The notes beneath the pieces were generated by a model. The model ran no database searches, was not told the origin of the DNA, and worked only from the letters and a program-made list of their open reading frames with translations. From Pseudomonadales bacterium (GTDB lineage: Bacteria; Pseudomonadota; Gammaproteobacteria; Pseudomonadales; Pseudohongiellaceae), in NCBI GenBank assembly GCA_031260485.1, contig JAIRJU010000035.1:1-45154 (forward strand): a DNA stretch of 45,154 bases, given 5' to 3'. Both the position numbers and the translations under genes were made by a program. Below are positions 38,201-45,154 of the stretch, one piece after another (position 1 is the first letter of the stretch; each line of letters starts with the position of its first letter).

Positions 38201-38370
38201 TTTTCCTGCGCTTGTATTGGCATCGCGCCAGTAAATGCCGAGGAAACCGCTATGGCTACCAGGCTTTTACTGAACAAGCGTTTTGTTTGACGAAGAACAG
38301 GTGTAGCGGCGAGGTAGCGGAAGAGCAAATCGGGGCGATCCGAGAAAGTAGAACGATGCGCATGAAACAT
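35221..38370 (-). CDS. TonB-dependent receptor
   Basis: Plug and barrel motifs: ITGSRVRV, ALIRSVDTVTGGASAAYGADALGGVVNFILDRQFEG; C-terminus RRYFLSAKLTF. Confidence 0.95.
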   Translation of the reverse strand: MFHAHRSTFSDRPDLLFRYLAATPVLRQTKRLFSKSLVAIAVSSAFTGAMPIQAQENPLLEEIQITGSRVRVTSGMAAPVPVTAVSMDELSSYNPGSSTVEQMAQLPQFFNTLSSQRGSGTLFAQAGGSYLNMRNLGTNRTLILLDGSRLPPADKRGSVNVDMMPTALIRSVDTVTGGASAAYGADALGGVVNFILDRQFEGLKLNVGVGRTEWGDGDRYNLELAGGTSVLNNRLHLVGSFSANEVEQIHRLASDVQNKYDWFKNYGHVTNPAWTPGSSVPQRLTLPCVAPTDRSPAGMLISRVNNNTSVTAPMTSFAYNGMVFTDDGKGVREFVKSPIYAAPGAPGSTSTMGGDCSNPEFIAYQNAHNAIAGNGVVNRSGFGGAQYKFTDRLSGFAHALVGRSESRSTNYLGGMNFTGSWSGTAFRENVYLPPAVAKAMDDANINVFQIWRDEAPATENGLNSGTEDSGVFVTYAGAAGVDYVLPNDWEVHASWQTGESHRRTGIFDLQRVDRTYLALDAVLNPANGQIVCNVQMYNPTPAQLAESVKGQLAAPGGVPGGTSGHPTTEPLASPIGLDGTIENCTPLNIMGIGTNTAAAKTYISTPKIGEGRVNQDFAEVLLQGDIYKGWGYGPLGFAAGLTYRKQSFYEYALPADIDMLGPPQNVPALGIRGIPPGYTSGSANLHARSTVPDVNGSYDVWEWFGEVNVPIWKSTSGQQVIGGSVSTRQSNYSSLADSLDSWKLGLDIQVFDGLRLRLTRSKDIREASFSERFDTQSTGTTIDDPFQGNARYSTTVTSGGNPQLSPEKASTNVVGFVYQPQWLDGLSFSADWYDVKVRDSIAQLGAQRIVNECYSGNQSLCEQLRLDGGQIGRIFDVFLNVAQARVRGIDYELAYNTEPDFLTDVRETLNIRALAGYVAERSDTPFGAPQFDISGWLNNPDLTGIVTATYGVGAYSVQLQQRYIARVGLNRLWVEGRDVDINTVASGNYTNARLGYNGDFGRNGKWGVSLDITNLFDRGPPLVGGATQGMPADYDIYGRRYFLSAKLTF

Positions 38371-38876
38371 AGCGTTGGCTCCCTATTATTTTGATTGTTA
38401 CAAAAGAATACACGCTCAACTACACGGTCTTGCTCTGTGTTCAAGAATGGGCACACGAGGTACCCCTGGCGGCTCCGCGCTCAAGACCCAAGATGTTCCC
38501 TTCCAGCCTGGCTAACTTTTAACGCTTGAGAGCTTACCTCCTACCTTCTTACTTTCTCTTTGCATTTTTCGTTCTATTACTTGCACTTTTTCAGTACGGC
38601 CAACCCCTGCCCGCAATACCATGGCCACGGTTTGAGGCGTATTTCTCCGAGTGATTCTGCGCTGATGGCGCTGGTTCGGCCGCCACAGCGGGAAGAAAAC
38701 CCGCTTTTCAGGCAGGGGGCGGCGATGCGAGTGCATCCTGTCAGCGTGCTTTTGTGGTAAAACCTTCGCCCACTGCCTTACCAAAGCAACAGCCAGAACA
38801 ACAGCGATGGCGTAGCTCTTGAGCGATGGTTCAGTAGCTCTTGGCTGTGCCCTTCCTTCCACAGGAGACAAAGAAG

Positions 38877-40688
38877 ATGCCCCTACTTATTACCCGCGTT
38901 ATTACCCGCGCAGCGCGTGTACAGCGCCCATCCTTGCGCCTGCTGCCCTTGAGCTTGCTGCTGGCGCTGTCGCTGCCCGCGTATGCCGGCCCGCTTGCCG
39001 ATGCCGCGCAGCACGGCGACATCAACAGCGTGCGCCGCCTGCTGCAAGCAGGCTCCAACGTCAATGAGCCGCAGATCGACAACGCCACCGCTCTGCATTG
39101 GGCCGTGGAAAACAGCGACCTCGCCATGACCAAGCTGCTGCTCGACGCGGGCGCCGATGCCAACATCCGCAACCGTGTCGGCGCACCGCCCATCCTCGCG
39201 GCGGCGGTCAACGACAACCCCGAAATCCTTGAACTGCTGCTCACGCATGGCGCCGATCCCAACCTGACGGTCAGCGCTACCGGCGATACGCCGCTCATGC
39301 TGGCCGCCCGTACCGGCATTCCCGCCGCGGTAGAGACGCTGATAAAACACGGCGCCAACGTCAATGCCGCCGAGCTTTGGGGTAAAACCACACCGCTGAT
39401 GTGGGCTGTTACCGAGAATCACACCGACGTGGCCAAGCTGCTGCTGGCCAACGGCGCCAACATCGAAGCCCGTTCTGCCTACATGCCGCCCGATACCGGA
39501 CGCGGTTTCGAGGGCGGCTTGCCGCGCGAACGGCGTGCGGAGGAAATCGGCCCGGTGATTTTCGCCAGCGGTGAGTTCACGCCGCTGTTGATGGCGGCGC
39601 GCGATGGCCGGCTGGAATCGGTCAAGGTACTGGTGGAAGCGGGCGCTGATGTCAACGCCATCGCCGCCGACGGCAAGAACGCGCTGGGCGTAGCCTTGTT
39701 CAACGGCGCTTACGCCATCGCCGACTACCTGGTGGATGCGGGCATCGATGTCAACCAGGCCGATGCGGAACGCTTCACGCCGCTGTTCTGGGCGGTGGAC
39801 CGCCGCAGCATGGAAACGGCGCCCAACTTTCCCTGGGTCGTCACCGACGATCCGCTGCCGCTGATCGAAAAGATGCTCGCCAAAGGCGCCGATCCTAACT
39901 GGGTGGTCAACAACACGCCGCGCGCGCGGATGCGTGCCGGATCACCGCGTATCGTCTTCGCCACTGCGCTGATGCGAGCGGCGTTCTCGGCGGATCTGGA
40001 ACTGGTGAACCTGCTGCTCAAGAACGGCGCCGACCCGAACATCAAATCCAGTGATAACGAAACCACACTGGCGGCCGCCACGGGCCTCGGCTGGGTGGCC
40101 GGTTTCCATAAAGAGCGGCCTCTCGCCGACCGCCTGGCCATCATCAAGATTTTGGTGGAGCAATACGGCGCGGACGTGAACTGGCAGGATAACTACGGTA
40201 TTTCGTCCTTGATGGTGGCCGGCAATCTGGGCGATCTGGCCATCATCCAATACCTGATCGACCGCGGCGCGGATCTTGGCGCCTACGACCTCGGCAAGAA
40301 AAACGATGGCGCCTTCGGGGCCAGCATCGAACCCTTGATGCCGATCGACTATGCCATTGGCGTCGGTACGTTCCGGCCCAATAACGCCATCGTGTTCAAT
40401 GAACCGGCTTACGAGTTGATGAAGCAGTTGATGGAGCAACGCGGCATCGTTCATACCACCAGTGAATGCACGCTGCGCGGCTTCACCTGCGCGGCGGTTG
40501 ACATGGACCCGCGCGCCGCGACGCCACGCACCATCATGCAGGCACGCGCGCGCCAGATTGGCCATCAGGTGGATGACGTGGCCAACTTCTCTGGGCTGGA
40601 AGTAAAAGACGACGACAAAAAACCAGAAACCGTAAACGATGAGGCTGCGCCGACGCCGGCTCAGCCCGGATCCAGACGCCGCCGGTAA
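38877..40688 (+). CDS. Secreted ankyrin-repeat protein
   Basis: Multiple ankyrin repeats (DINSVRRLLQAGSNVNEPQIDNATALHWAVENSDLAMTKLLLDAGADANIRN etc.) behind a signal peptide. Confidence 0.92.
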   Translation: MPLLITRVITRAARVQRPSLRLLPLSLLLALSLPAYAGPLADAAQHGDINSVRRLLQAGSNVNEPQIDNATALHWAVENSDLAMTKLLLDAGADANIRNRVGAPPILAAAVNDNPEILELLLTHGADPNLTVSATGDTPLMLAARTGIPAAVETLIKHGANVNAAELWGKTTPLMWAVTENHTDVAKLLLANGANIEARSAYMPPDTGRGFEGGLPRERRAEEIGPVIFASGEFTPLLMAARDGRLESVKVLVEAGADVNAIAADGKNALGVALFNGAYAIADYLVDAGIDVNQADAERFTPLFWAVDRRSMETAPNFPWVVTDDPLPLIEKMLAKGADPNWVVNNTPRARMRAGSPRIVFATALMRAAFSADLELVNLLLKNGADPNIKSSDNETTLAAATGLGWVAGFHKERPLADRLAIIKILVEQYGADVNWQDNYGISSLMVAGNLGDLAIIQYLIDRGADLGAYDLGKKNDGAFGASIEPLMPIDYAIGVGTFRPNNAIVFNEPAYELMKQLMEQRGIVHTTSECTLRGFTCAAVDMDPRAATPRTIMQARARQIGHQVDDVANFSGLEVKDDDKKPETVNDEAAPTPAQPGSRRRR

Positions 40689-41611
40689 CTCATCGGCGGT
40701 ACGCCTTCGATCAGCTTGAACACGCGCGAAAAATACGCGGCGTCTTTGTAGCCAAGATCGAACGAAATCTGATCCAGCGTCTCCTTGGTGTAGATGAGGC
40801 GGCGCTTGGCTTCGACGTGCAGACGTTCCTGCATGAGTTTCTTGGCGGCAGCGCCCAGCATCTCATGGCACGCACGGTTCAGCGTCGAGGCCGAGACATG
40901 CAGCGCCGCGGCGTAGTCGCCGATCTTCCAATGCTGTTTGTAATGCTGCTCCAGCAAGTGCCGGAACGTGTGGGTCAACTTCGCGCCGATCTGTTGTTCC
41001 GCATCTTCGACATGTTCCTGATGCAAGCGCCGCCGCAGCGATACCAATACCATTTTCACCAGTGAAAACAGCGCGATCTGCTGATCCTGGCGCGGCACGA
41101 TCAATTCCTGGCGAATCTGACGCAGGTACAAAGACAGCTCCTTGAACACCAGGGAATTAAGCTGGAACTTGATGATGCGGGGCCGCGCCAGCACGCCATC
41201 GAGCAAGGGCCCCAGATGGTTTTCCGCATCCAGCCCCAGCGCGTTGGTGGAAAGGCTAAGCACCAGGCCGTCTGTGTCCGGCGAAAATTTGAAGCCATGC
41301 ACCACGCCGGAGGGCACCACGATCACCCAGCTTCCCTTGTGCGTGGACGTGCGCTCGTCCACGTGCACTTCAGCACCGCCGCTGAAGAGGCACAGAACCT
41401 GAAACAGATGGCCATGGCGGTGCGGCTTGATGACCCAGCCATTGCGCTCGCTACGGGCGCGGATGTCTTCGATATGGACGAATTCGGGCTTATGGCGAAA
41501 GCTGGTTTCACCATAGAGCGCAAACTGAGGGATGGGCGGGGCAGTGTTTGATCTTCTTGTCATGGCGGTCATGGCGGCACCTTGCATGGTGGCACCTTTG
41601 CTCAAGAGCAT
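40661..41611 (-). CDS. AraC-family transcriptional regulator
   Basis: Cupin N-terminus (RHGHLFQVLCLFSGGAEVHVDER) and C-terminal HTH ETLDQISFDLGYKDAAYFSRVFKLIEGVPPMSYRRR; overlaps the ankyrin gene end by 28 bp. Confidence 0.9.
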   Translation of the reverse strand: MLLSKGATMQGAAMTAMTRRSNTAPPIPQFALYGETSFRHKPEFVHIEDIRARSERNGWVIKPHRHGHLFQVLCLFSGGAEVHVDERTSTHKGSWVIVVPSGVVHGFKFSPDTDGLVLSLSTNALGLDAENHLGPLLDGVLARPRIIKFQLNSLVFKELSLYLRQIRQELIVPRQDQQIALFSLVKMVLVSLRRRLHQEHVEDAEQQIGAKLTHTFRHLLEQHYKQHWKIGDYAAALHVSASTLNRACHEMLGAAAKKLMQERLHVEAKRRLIYTKETLDQISFDLGYKDAAYFSRVFKLIEGVPPMSYRRRLDPG

Positions 41612-41635
41612 AGCAGGGCGGCGGGCGGGAGCCTA

Positions 41636-41664
41636 ATGTCGAAATTCAGTGAGTTTTTCGACAT
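41636..41664. promoter_or_regulatory. Operator-like inverted repeat IR1 ATGTCGAAA-N11-TTTCGACAT
   Basis: Perfect 9-bp arms upstream of the Fic gene. Confidence 0.7.
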
Positions 41665-41686
41665 GTTCTGTTGACATGTACACGCC

Positions 41687-41713
41687 ATCGACATAAGCTC
41701 AAAACATGTCGAT
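41687..41713. promoter_or_regulatory. Operator-like inverted repeat IR2 ATCGACAT-N11-ATGTCGAT
   Basis: Perfect 8-bp arms, same spacer length as IR1, centre 50 bp from IR1 centre, 22 bp upstream of the Fic start. Confidence 0.7.
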
Positions 41714-41734
41714 AAAAGCTAATTTTTTGAACAT

Positions 41735-42874
41735 ATGGCCTGGACACCTAAACGCCCGTGGAACGCCATTCCCCTGCTCCCGCCAGCACTGGAATTGGAA
41801 ACCCGCACCGTGCTTAAACAGTGCATCGCCGCGCGCGCCGCGCTGGCGGAGCTGAAACAGGCGGCCCAGCGCATTCCCAATCAAGGCGTATTGATCAACA
41901 CCCTGCCCCTGCTCGAAGCGCAGGGCAGCAGTGAAATCGAGAATATCGTCACCACCACCGATCGCCTCTTTCAATATGCCGAATCCGAAGCAAGCGCCGA
42001 CCCCGCCACGCGCGAAGCCTTGCGCTACCGCACGGCGCTGCGCAATGGCTACGAAGCAATCAAGGCGAGGCCGCTCAATACGCATACCGCCGTGGAAATT
42101 TGCCGCACCATCAAGAACAGCAATCTCGACATCCGCAAAGTGCCCGGTACCGCCCTGGCCAATGATCGCACCGGCGTGGTGATTTATACCCCGCCCGATG
42201 GCGAGCAGCGCTTACGCACTCTCTTGGCCAATTGGGAGCGTTTCCTGCACGAGCACACGGCGCTGGACCCGCTGGTACGCATGGCCGCCGCCCACTACCA
42301 GTTTGAAGCCATCCACCCTTTCACCGACGGCAATGGCCGTACTGGCCGCGTGTTGAATCTGCTTTTTCTCATTCAAGAAGGCTTGCTGGACCTCCCCATT
42401 CTCTACCTCAGCCGCTACATCATTACGCACAAACAGGACTATTACCGGCTATTGCTGCAAGTAACCAGCGCGAAGAAATGGGAAGAATGGCTGATATTCA
42501 TGCTGCGCGGTGTGGAAGAAACCGCCACCTGGACCGTGGCCAAAATCGACGCCATCACCCAATTGGAAAAATACGCGATCGATCACGTACAAGCGCGCAA
42601 ACCGAAAATCTACAGCAGAGAACTGGTGGAAGCATTATTCGAGCAGCCTTATTGCCGCATCAGCAACCTGGTGAACAAAGGCATCGCGCAACGTCAATCC
42701 GCGTCCAAATACCTCAAGGAACTCGCCGCGATCGACATCCTGGAAGAACGCGAATACGGCAGAGAACGTTTGTTCATCAATACACGGCTGTTGGCGCTGC
42801 TGCGAGATGTGGAGAACCAGGCAACGCCTTATGCTCATGGCAGCACGGCCAAACGCGGCAAAAATCGCCGTTGA
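41735..42874 (+). CDS. Fic family protein (SoFic-like) with C-terminal winged helix
   Basis: Fic motif [12 protein letters not shown]; inhibitory-helix-like SSEIEN; C-terminal wHTH-like [41 protein letters not shown]. Confidence 0.93.
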   Translation: MAWTPKRPWNAIPLLPPALELETRTVLKQCIAARAALAELKQAAQRIPNQGVLINTLPLLEAQGSSEIENIVTTTDRLFQYAESEASADPATREALRYRTALRNGYEAIKARPLNTHTAVEICRTIKNSNLDIRKVPGTALANDRTGVVIYTPPDGEQRLRTLLANWERFLHEHTALDPLVRMAAAHYQFEAIHPFTDGNGRTGRVLNLLFLIQEGLLDLPILYLSRYIITHKQDYYRLLLQVTSAKKWEEWLIFMLRGVEETATWTVAKIDAITQLEKYAIDHVQARKPKIYSRELVEALFEQPYCRISNLVNKGIAQRQSASKYLKELAAIDILEEREYGRERLFINTRLLALLRDVENQATPYAHGSTAKRGKNRR

Positions 42875-42962
42875 CGCTCCAATAGCTGAAGATCTTCAAC
42901 TGCGAAACCTACAAATACCAGACCTACAAATGCAAAACCTACACAGGGAGCCCTGAATCATC

Positions 42963-43754
42963 ATGACCACAATAGCAACTCTGGCCTTCACCAGCTTGAT
43001 CGCGGCCAGCGCCCTGACATTCCACGCCAACGCTCAGGCGCAGGGGCGTAATGCGCAGGATCGAATGGTCAATCCCTTGTTTGATACCCCTCTGCGCCAG
43101 CAAACCCTCTTCATACCCGCCAATACCCAAGAACACAGCGCTGGGGCGCTCATCTGCTTCTACTACCCGCATCTAATGCTAAAAGAAGCCAGTTACGACG
43201 ATCACAAAGGCGCTGGCCTGCTTTCCACCACTTATTTTCTAAAGGAAGCGGACGCCCCCGTGTGTCAATTCGACCGTAGCAATAACGAACGAGAAGTCAA
43301 TAACTGGGGCGGCTTTTTTCTTGGCGTCAAAGGCCCTTATATTGTCTTTGAAGGTGACGACGGCGATGGCAATGGTATGCCTTTCAGCGTCTATACGACC
43401 CAAGGTGCCAGAATACTCACAGATTCTGGCGTGCTGCATTCTGTCGACCTGAGCGCGCCTGTGCGCGACCCTGATTTGCGGCCTTGGTACGAAAATCCGC
43501 TGGTGCTGCGTTACCGCCGCTCCTATCTGGCGCCCTGCTCGCTGCGTGAGGATGCTACAAGCTGCTGGAACACCATCGCGCGCGTCACCGGCCTGACGCA
43601 AGCCGCACCGCCGGATTGCCAAGCCACCTACACGGACGAAGACAAAATTGCCCCGAGCTATATCGACTACGACGTGGAAGCCACGCTGGACGAGCGTGGC
43701 ATCATTCACCTCGCGCCGCTAGGGCCAGTCGAAAACTGTTATCCCGCGCCGTAA
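42963..43754 (+). CDS. Secreted protein of unknown function
   Basis: Signal peptide MTTIATLAFTSLIAASALTFHANAQA; complete ORF ending just before a terminator. Confidence 0.7.
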   Translation: MTTIATLAFTSLIAASALTFHANAQAQGRNAQDRMVNPLFDTPLRQQTLFIPANTQEHSAGALICFYYPHLMLKEASYDDHKGAGLLSTTYFLKEADAPVCQFDRSNNEREVNNWGGFFLGVKGPYIVFEGDDGDGNGMPFSVYTTQGARILTDSGVLHSVDLSAPVRDPDLRPWYENPLVLRYRRSYLAPCSLREDATSCWNTIARVTGLTQAAPPDCQATYTDEDKIAPSYIDYDVEATLDERGIIHLAPLGPVENCYPAP

Positions 43755-43773
43755 ATTGCCCTCTCCGAAAAAA

Positions 43774-43801
43774 CAAAACCCCCGTGGTAGCGGGGGTTTT
43801 G
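43774..43801. terminator. Bidirectional rho-independent terminator between convergent genes
   Basis: CAAAACCCCCG-TGGTAG-CGGGGGTTTTG. Confidence 0.85.
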
Positions 43802-43879
43802 CTTTTCGTTCCGCTCCGGTTCGTGGCCGAAGTTTCGTGAAGGGAGTTTCATGAAAGGAGTTTTACGACTGCATGAGCC

Positions 43880-45154
43880 TTACATCATGTCCATACCGCC
43901 CATGCCACCCATGCCGCCGCCTGGCGCAGCGGCTGGTTTTTCTTCCGGATGCTCGGCCACCATGGCTTCGGTGGTGAGCATCAAGCCCGCAATCGAACCT
44001 GCGGCTTGCAGGGCGGAACGAGTAACCTTGGTCGGGTCCAGGATGCCCATGTCCAGCATGTCGCCGTATTCGCCGGTGGCGGCGTTGTAGCCTTGGTTGC
44101 CTTTGAGGCCACGCACTTTGTCGAGTACCACGGAGGCATCGACGCCCGCGTTGGCGGCGATCTGGCGCAGCGGCGAGGTCAACGCGCGTTGCAGGATGCC
44201 CAGGCCCACGTTCTGGTCTTCGTTCTCGCCTTTCAGACTATCAATGGCTTGCAGGGCACGCACCAGCGCCACGCCGCCGCCAGGCACCACGCCTTCTTCA
44301 ACAGCGGCGCGAGTGGCGTGCAGCGCGTCTTCGACGCGGGCTTTCTTTTCTTTCATTTCGATTTCGGTACCGGCGCCAACTTTGATAACGGCAACACCGC
44401 CAGCCAGCTTGGCCACGCGCTCTTGCAGTTTTTCACGGTCGTAATCGGAGGTGGTTTCTTCGATCTGCTGACGCAGTTGCGCAACGCGGCCTTCGATGGC
44501 TTTGGCATCGCCAGCGCCGTCGATGATGGTGGTGTTGTCTTTGCTAACGATCACGCGCTTGGCATGGCCGAGATCCTGCAAGGTGGCGCCTTCAAGGTTC
44601 AGGCCCACTTCTTCGGCGATCACGGTGCCGCCGGTCAGGGTGGCGATGTCTTGCAGCATGGCCTTGCGGCGATCACCGAAGCCAGGGGCTTTGGCGGCGG
44701 CCACTTTGACGATGCCGCGCATGTTGTTTACCACCAGCGTGGCCAGCGCTTCGCCTTCGACATCTTCGGCGATGATGAAGAGCGGACGGCCCGACTTCGC
44801 GGCGGCTTCCAGTATCGGCAGCATTTCGCGGATGTTGGTGATTTTCTTCTCGACCAGGAGGATCAGCGGGTTGTCGAGATCGGCAGACATGCTTTCCTGG
44901 TTGTTGATGAAATAGGCGGAGAGGTAGCCGCGGTCGAACTGCATCCCTTCCACGACGGAGAGTTCGTTTTCGAGGCCGCTGCCGTCTTCGACGGTGATGA
45001 CGCCTTCTTTACCGACTTTAGCCATGGCTTCGGCGATGATGTCGCCGACGCTGGTGTCGCTGTTGGCGGAGATGGAGCCTACCTGGGCGATGGCTTTGCT
45101 TTCGGAGCAGGGCTGGCTCATGGACCTCAGTTTCTCGACCACGGCGGCGACGCC
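43880..45154 (-). CDS. groEL: Chaperonin GroEL, C-terminal part (N-terminus beyond window end)
   Basis: [43 protein letters not shown]...[12 protein letters not shown]. Confidence 0.99.
   Translation of the reverse strand, partial: GVAAVVEKLRSMSQPCSESKAIAQVGSISANSDTSVGDIIAEAMAKVGKEGVITVEDGSGLENELSVVEGMQFDRGYLSAYFINNQESMSADLDNPLILLVEKKITNIREMLPILEAAAKSGRPLFIIAEDVEGEALATLVVNNMRGIVKVAAAKAPGFGDRRKAMLQDIATLTGGTVIAEEVGLNLEGATLQDLGHAKRVIVSKDNTTIIDGAGDAKAIEGRVAQLRQQIEETTSDYDREKLQERVAKLAGGVAVIKVGAGTEIEMKEKKARVEDALHATRAAVEEGVVPGGGVALVRALQAIDSLKGENEDQNVGLGILQRALTSPLRQIAANAGVDASVVLDKVRGLKGNQGYNAATGEYGDMLDMGILDPTKVTRSALQAAGSIAGLMLTTEAMVAEHPEEKPAAAPGGGMGGMGGMDMM

Overview
45-kb window of a high-GC, proteobacterial (probably gammaproteobacterial) chromosome. 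It opens on the 3' end of an IS630-like transposase and closes on a truncated groEL. Recognisable genes: rimI, fpr with a divergent LysR regulator, selD + mnmH (selenouridine pathway), a BrnT/BrnA toxin-antitoxin pair, a polytopic membrane protein next to a HAD-UbiA fusion, an SSS symporter, PQQ dehydrogenases, an MHS/MFS transporter, esterases, a DUF1552/DUF1592/cytochrome trio, a flavin-dependent halogenase-like gene, a TonB receptor, an ankyrin protein, an AraC regulator and a Fic protein with a C-terminal winged helix. The most unusual structure is two AT-rich cassettes (about 12.5-13.96 kb and 26.13-28.6 kb). Each carries small co-directional genes for exported proteins: a metzincin-type HExxHxxGxxH protein in the first, a JAB/JAMM-like HxH...SxxD protein plus a translationally coupled lipoprotein in the second. 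Each cassette lies directly downstream of a gene 3' end, and a second partial copy of that same 3' end lies on its far side. This suggests a shared, possibly undescribed, insertion mechanism at protein-gene 3' ends. Other notable signals: an inverted duplication of a membrane-protein C-terminus, two 8-bp inverted repeats with identical 11-nt spacers in front of the Fic gene, interlocked inverted repeats at a cassette edge, and composite REP-like elements. All homology calls are from motif and sequence recognition without database searches.
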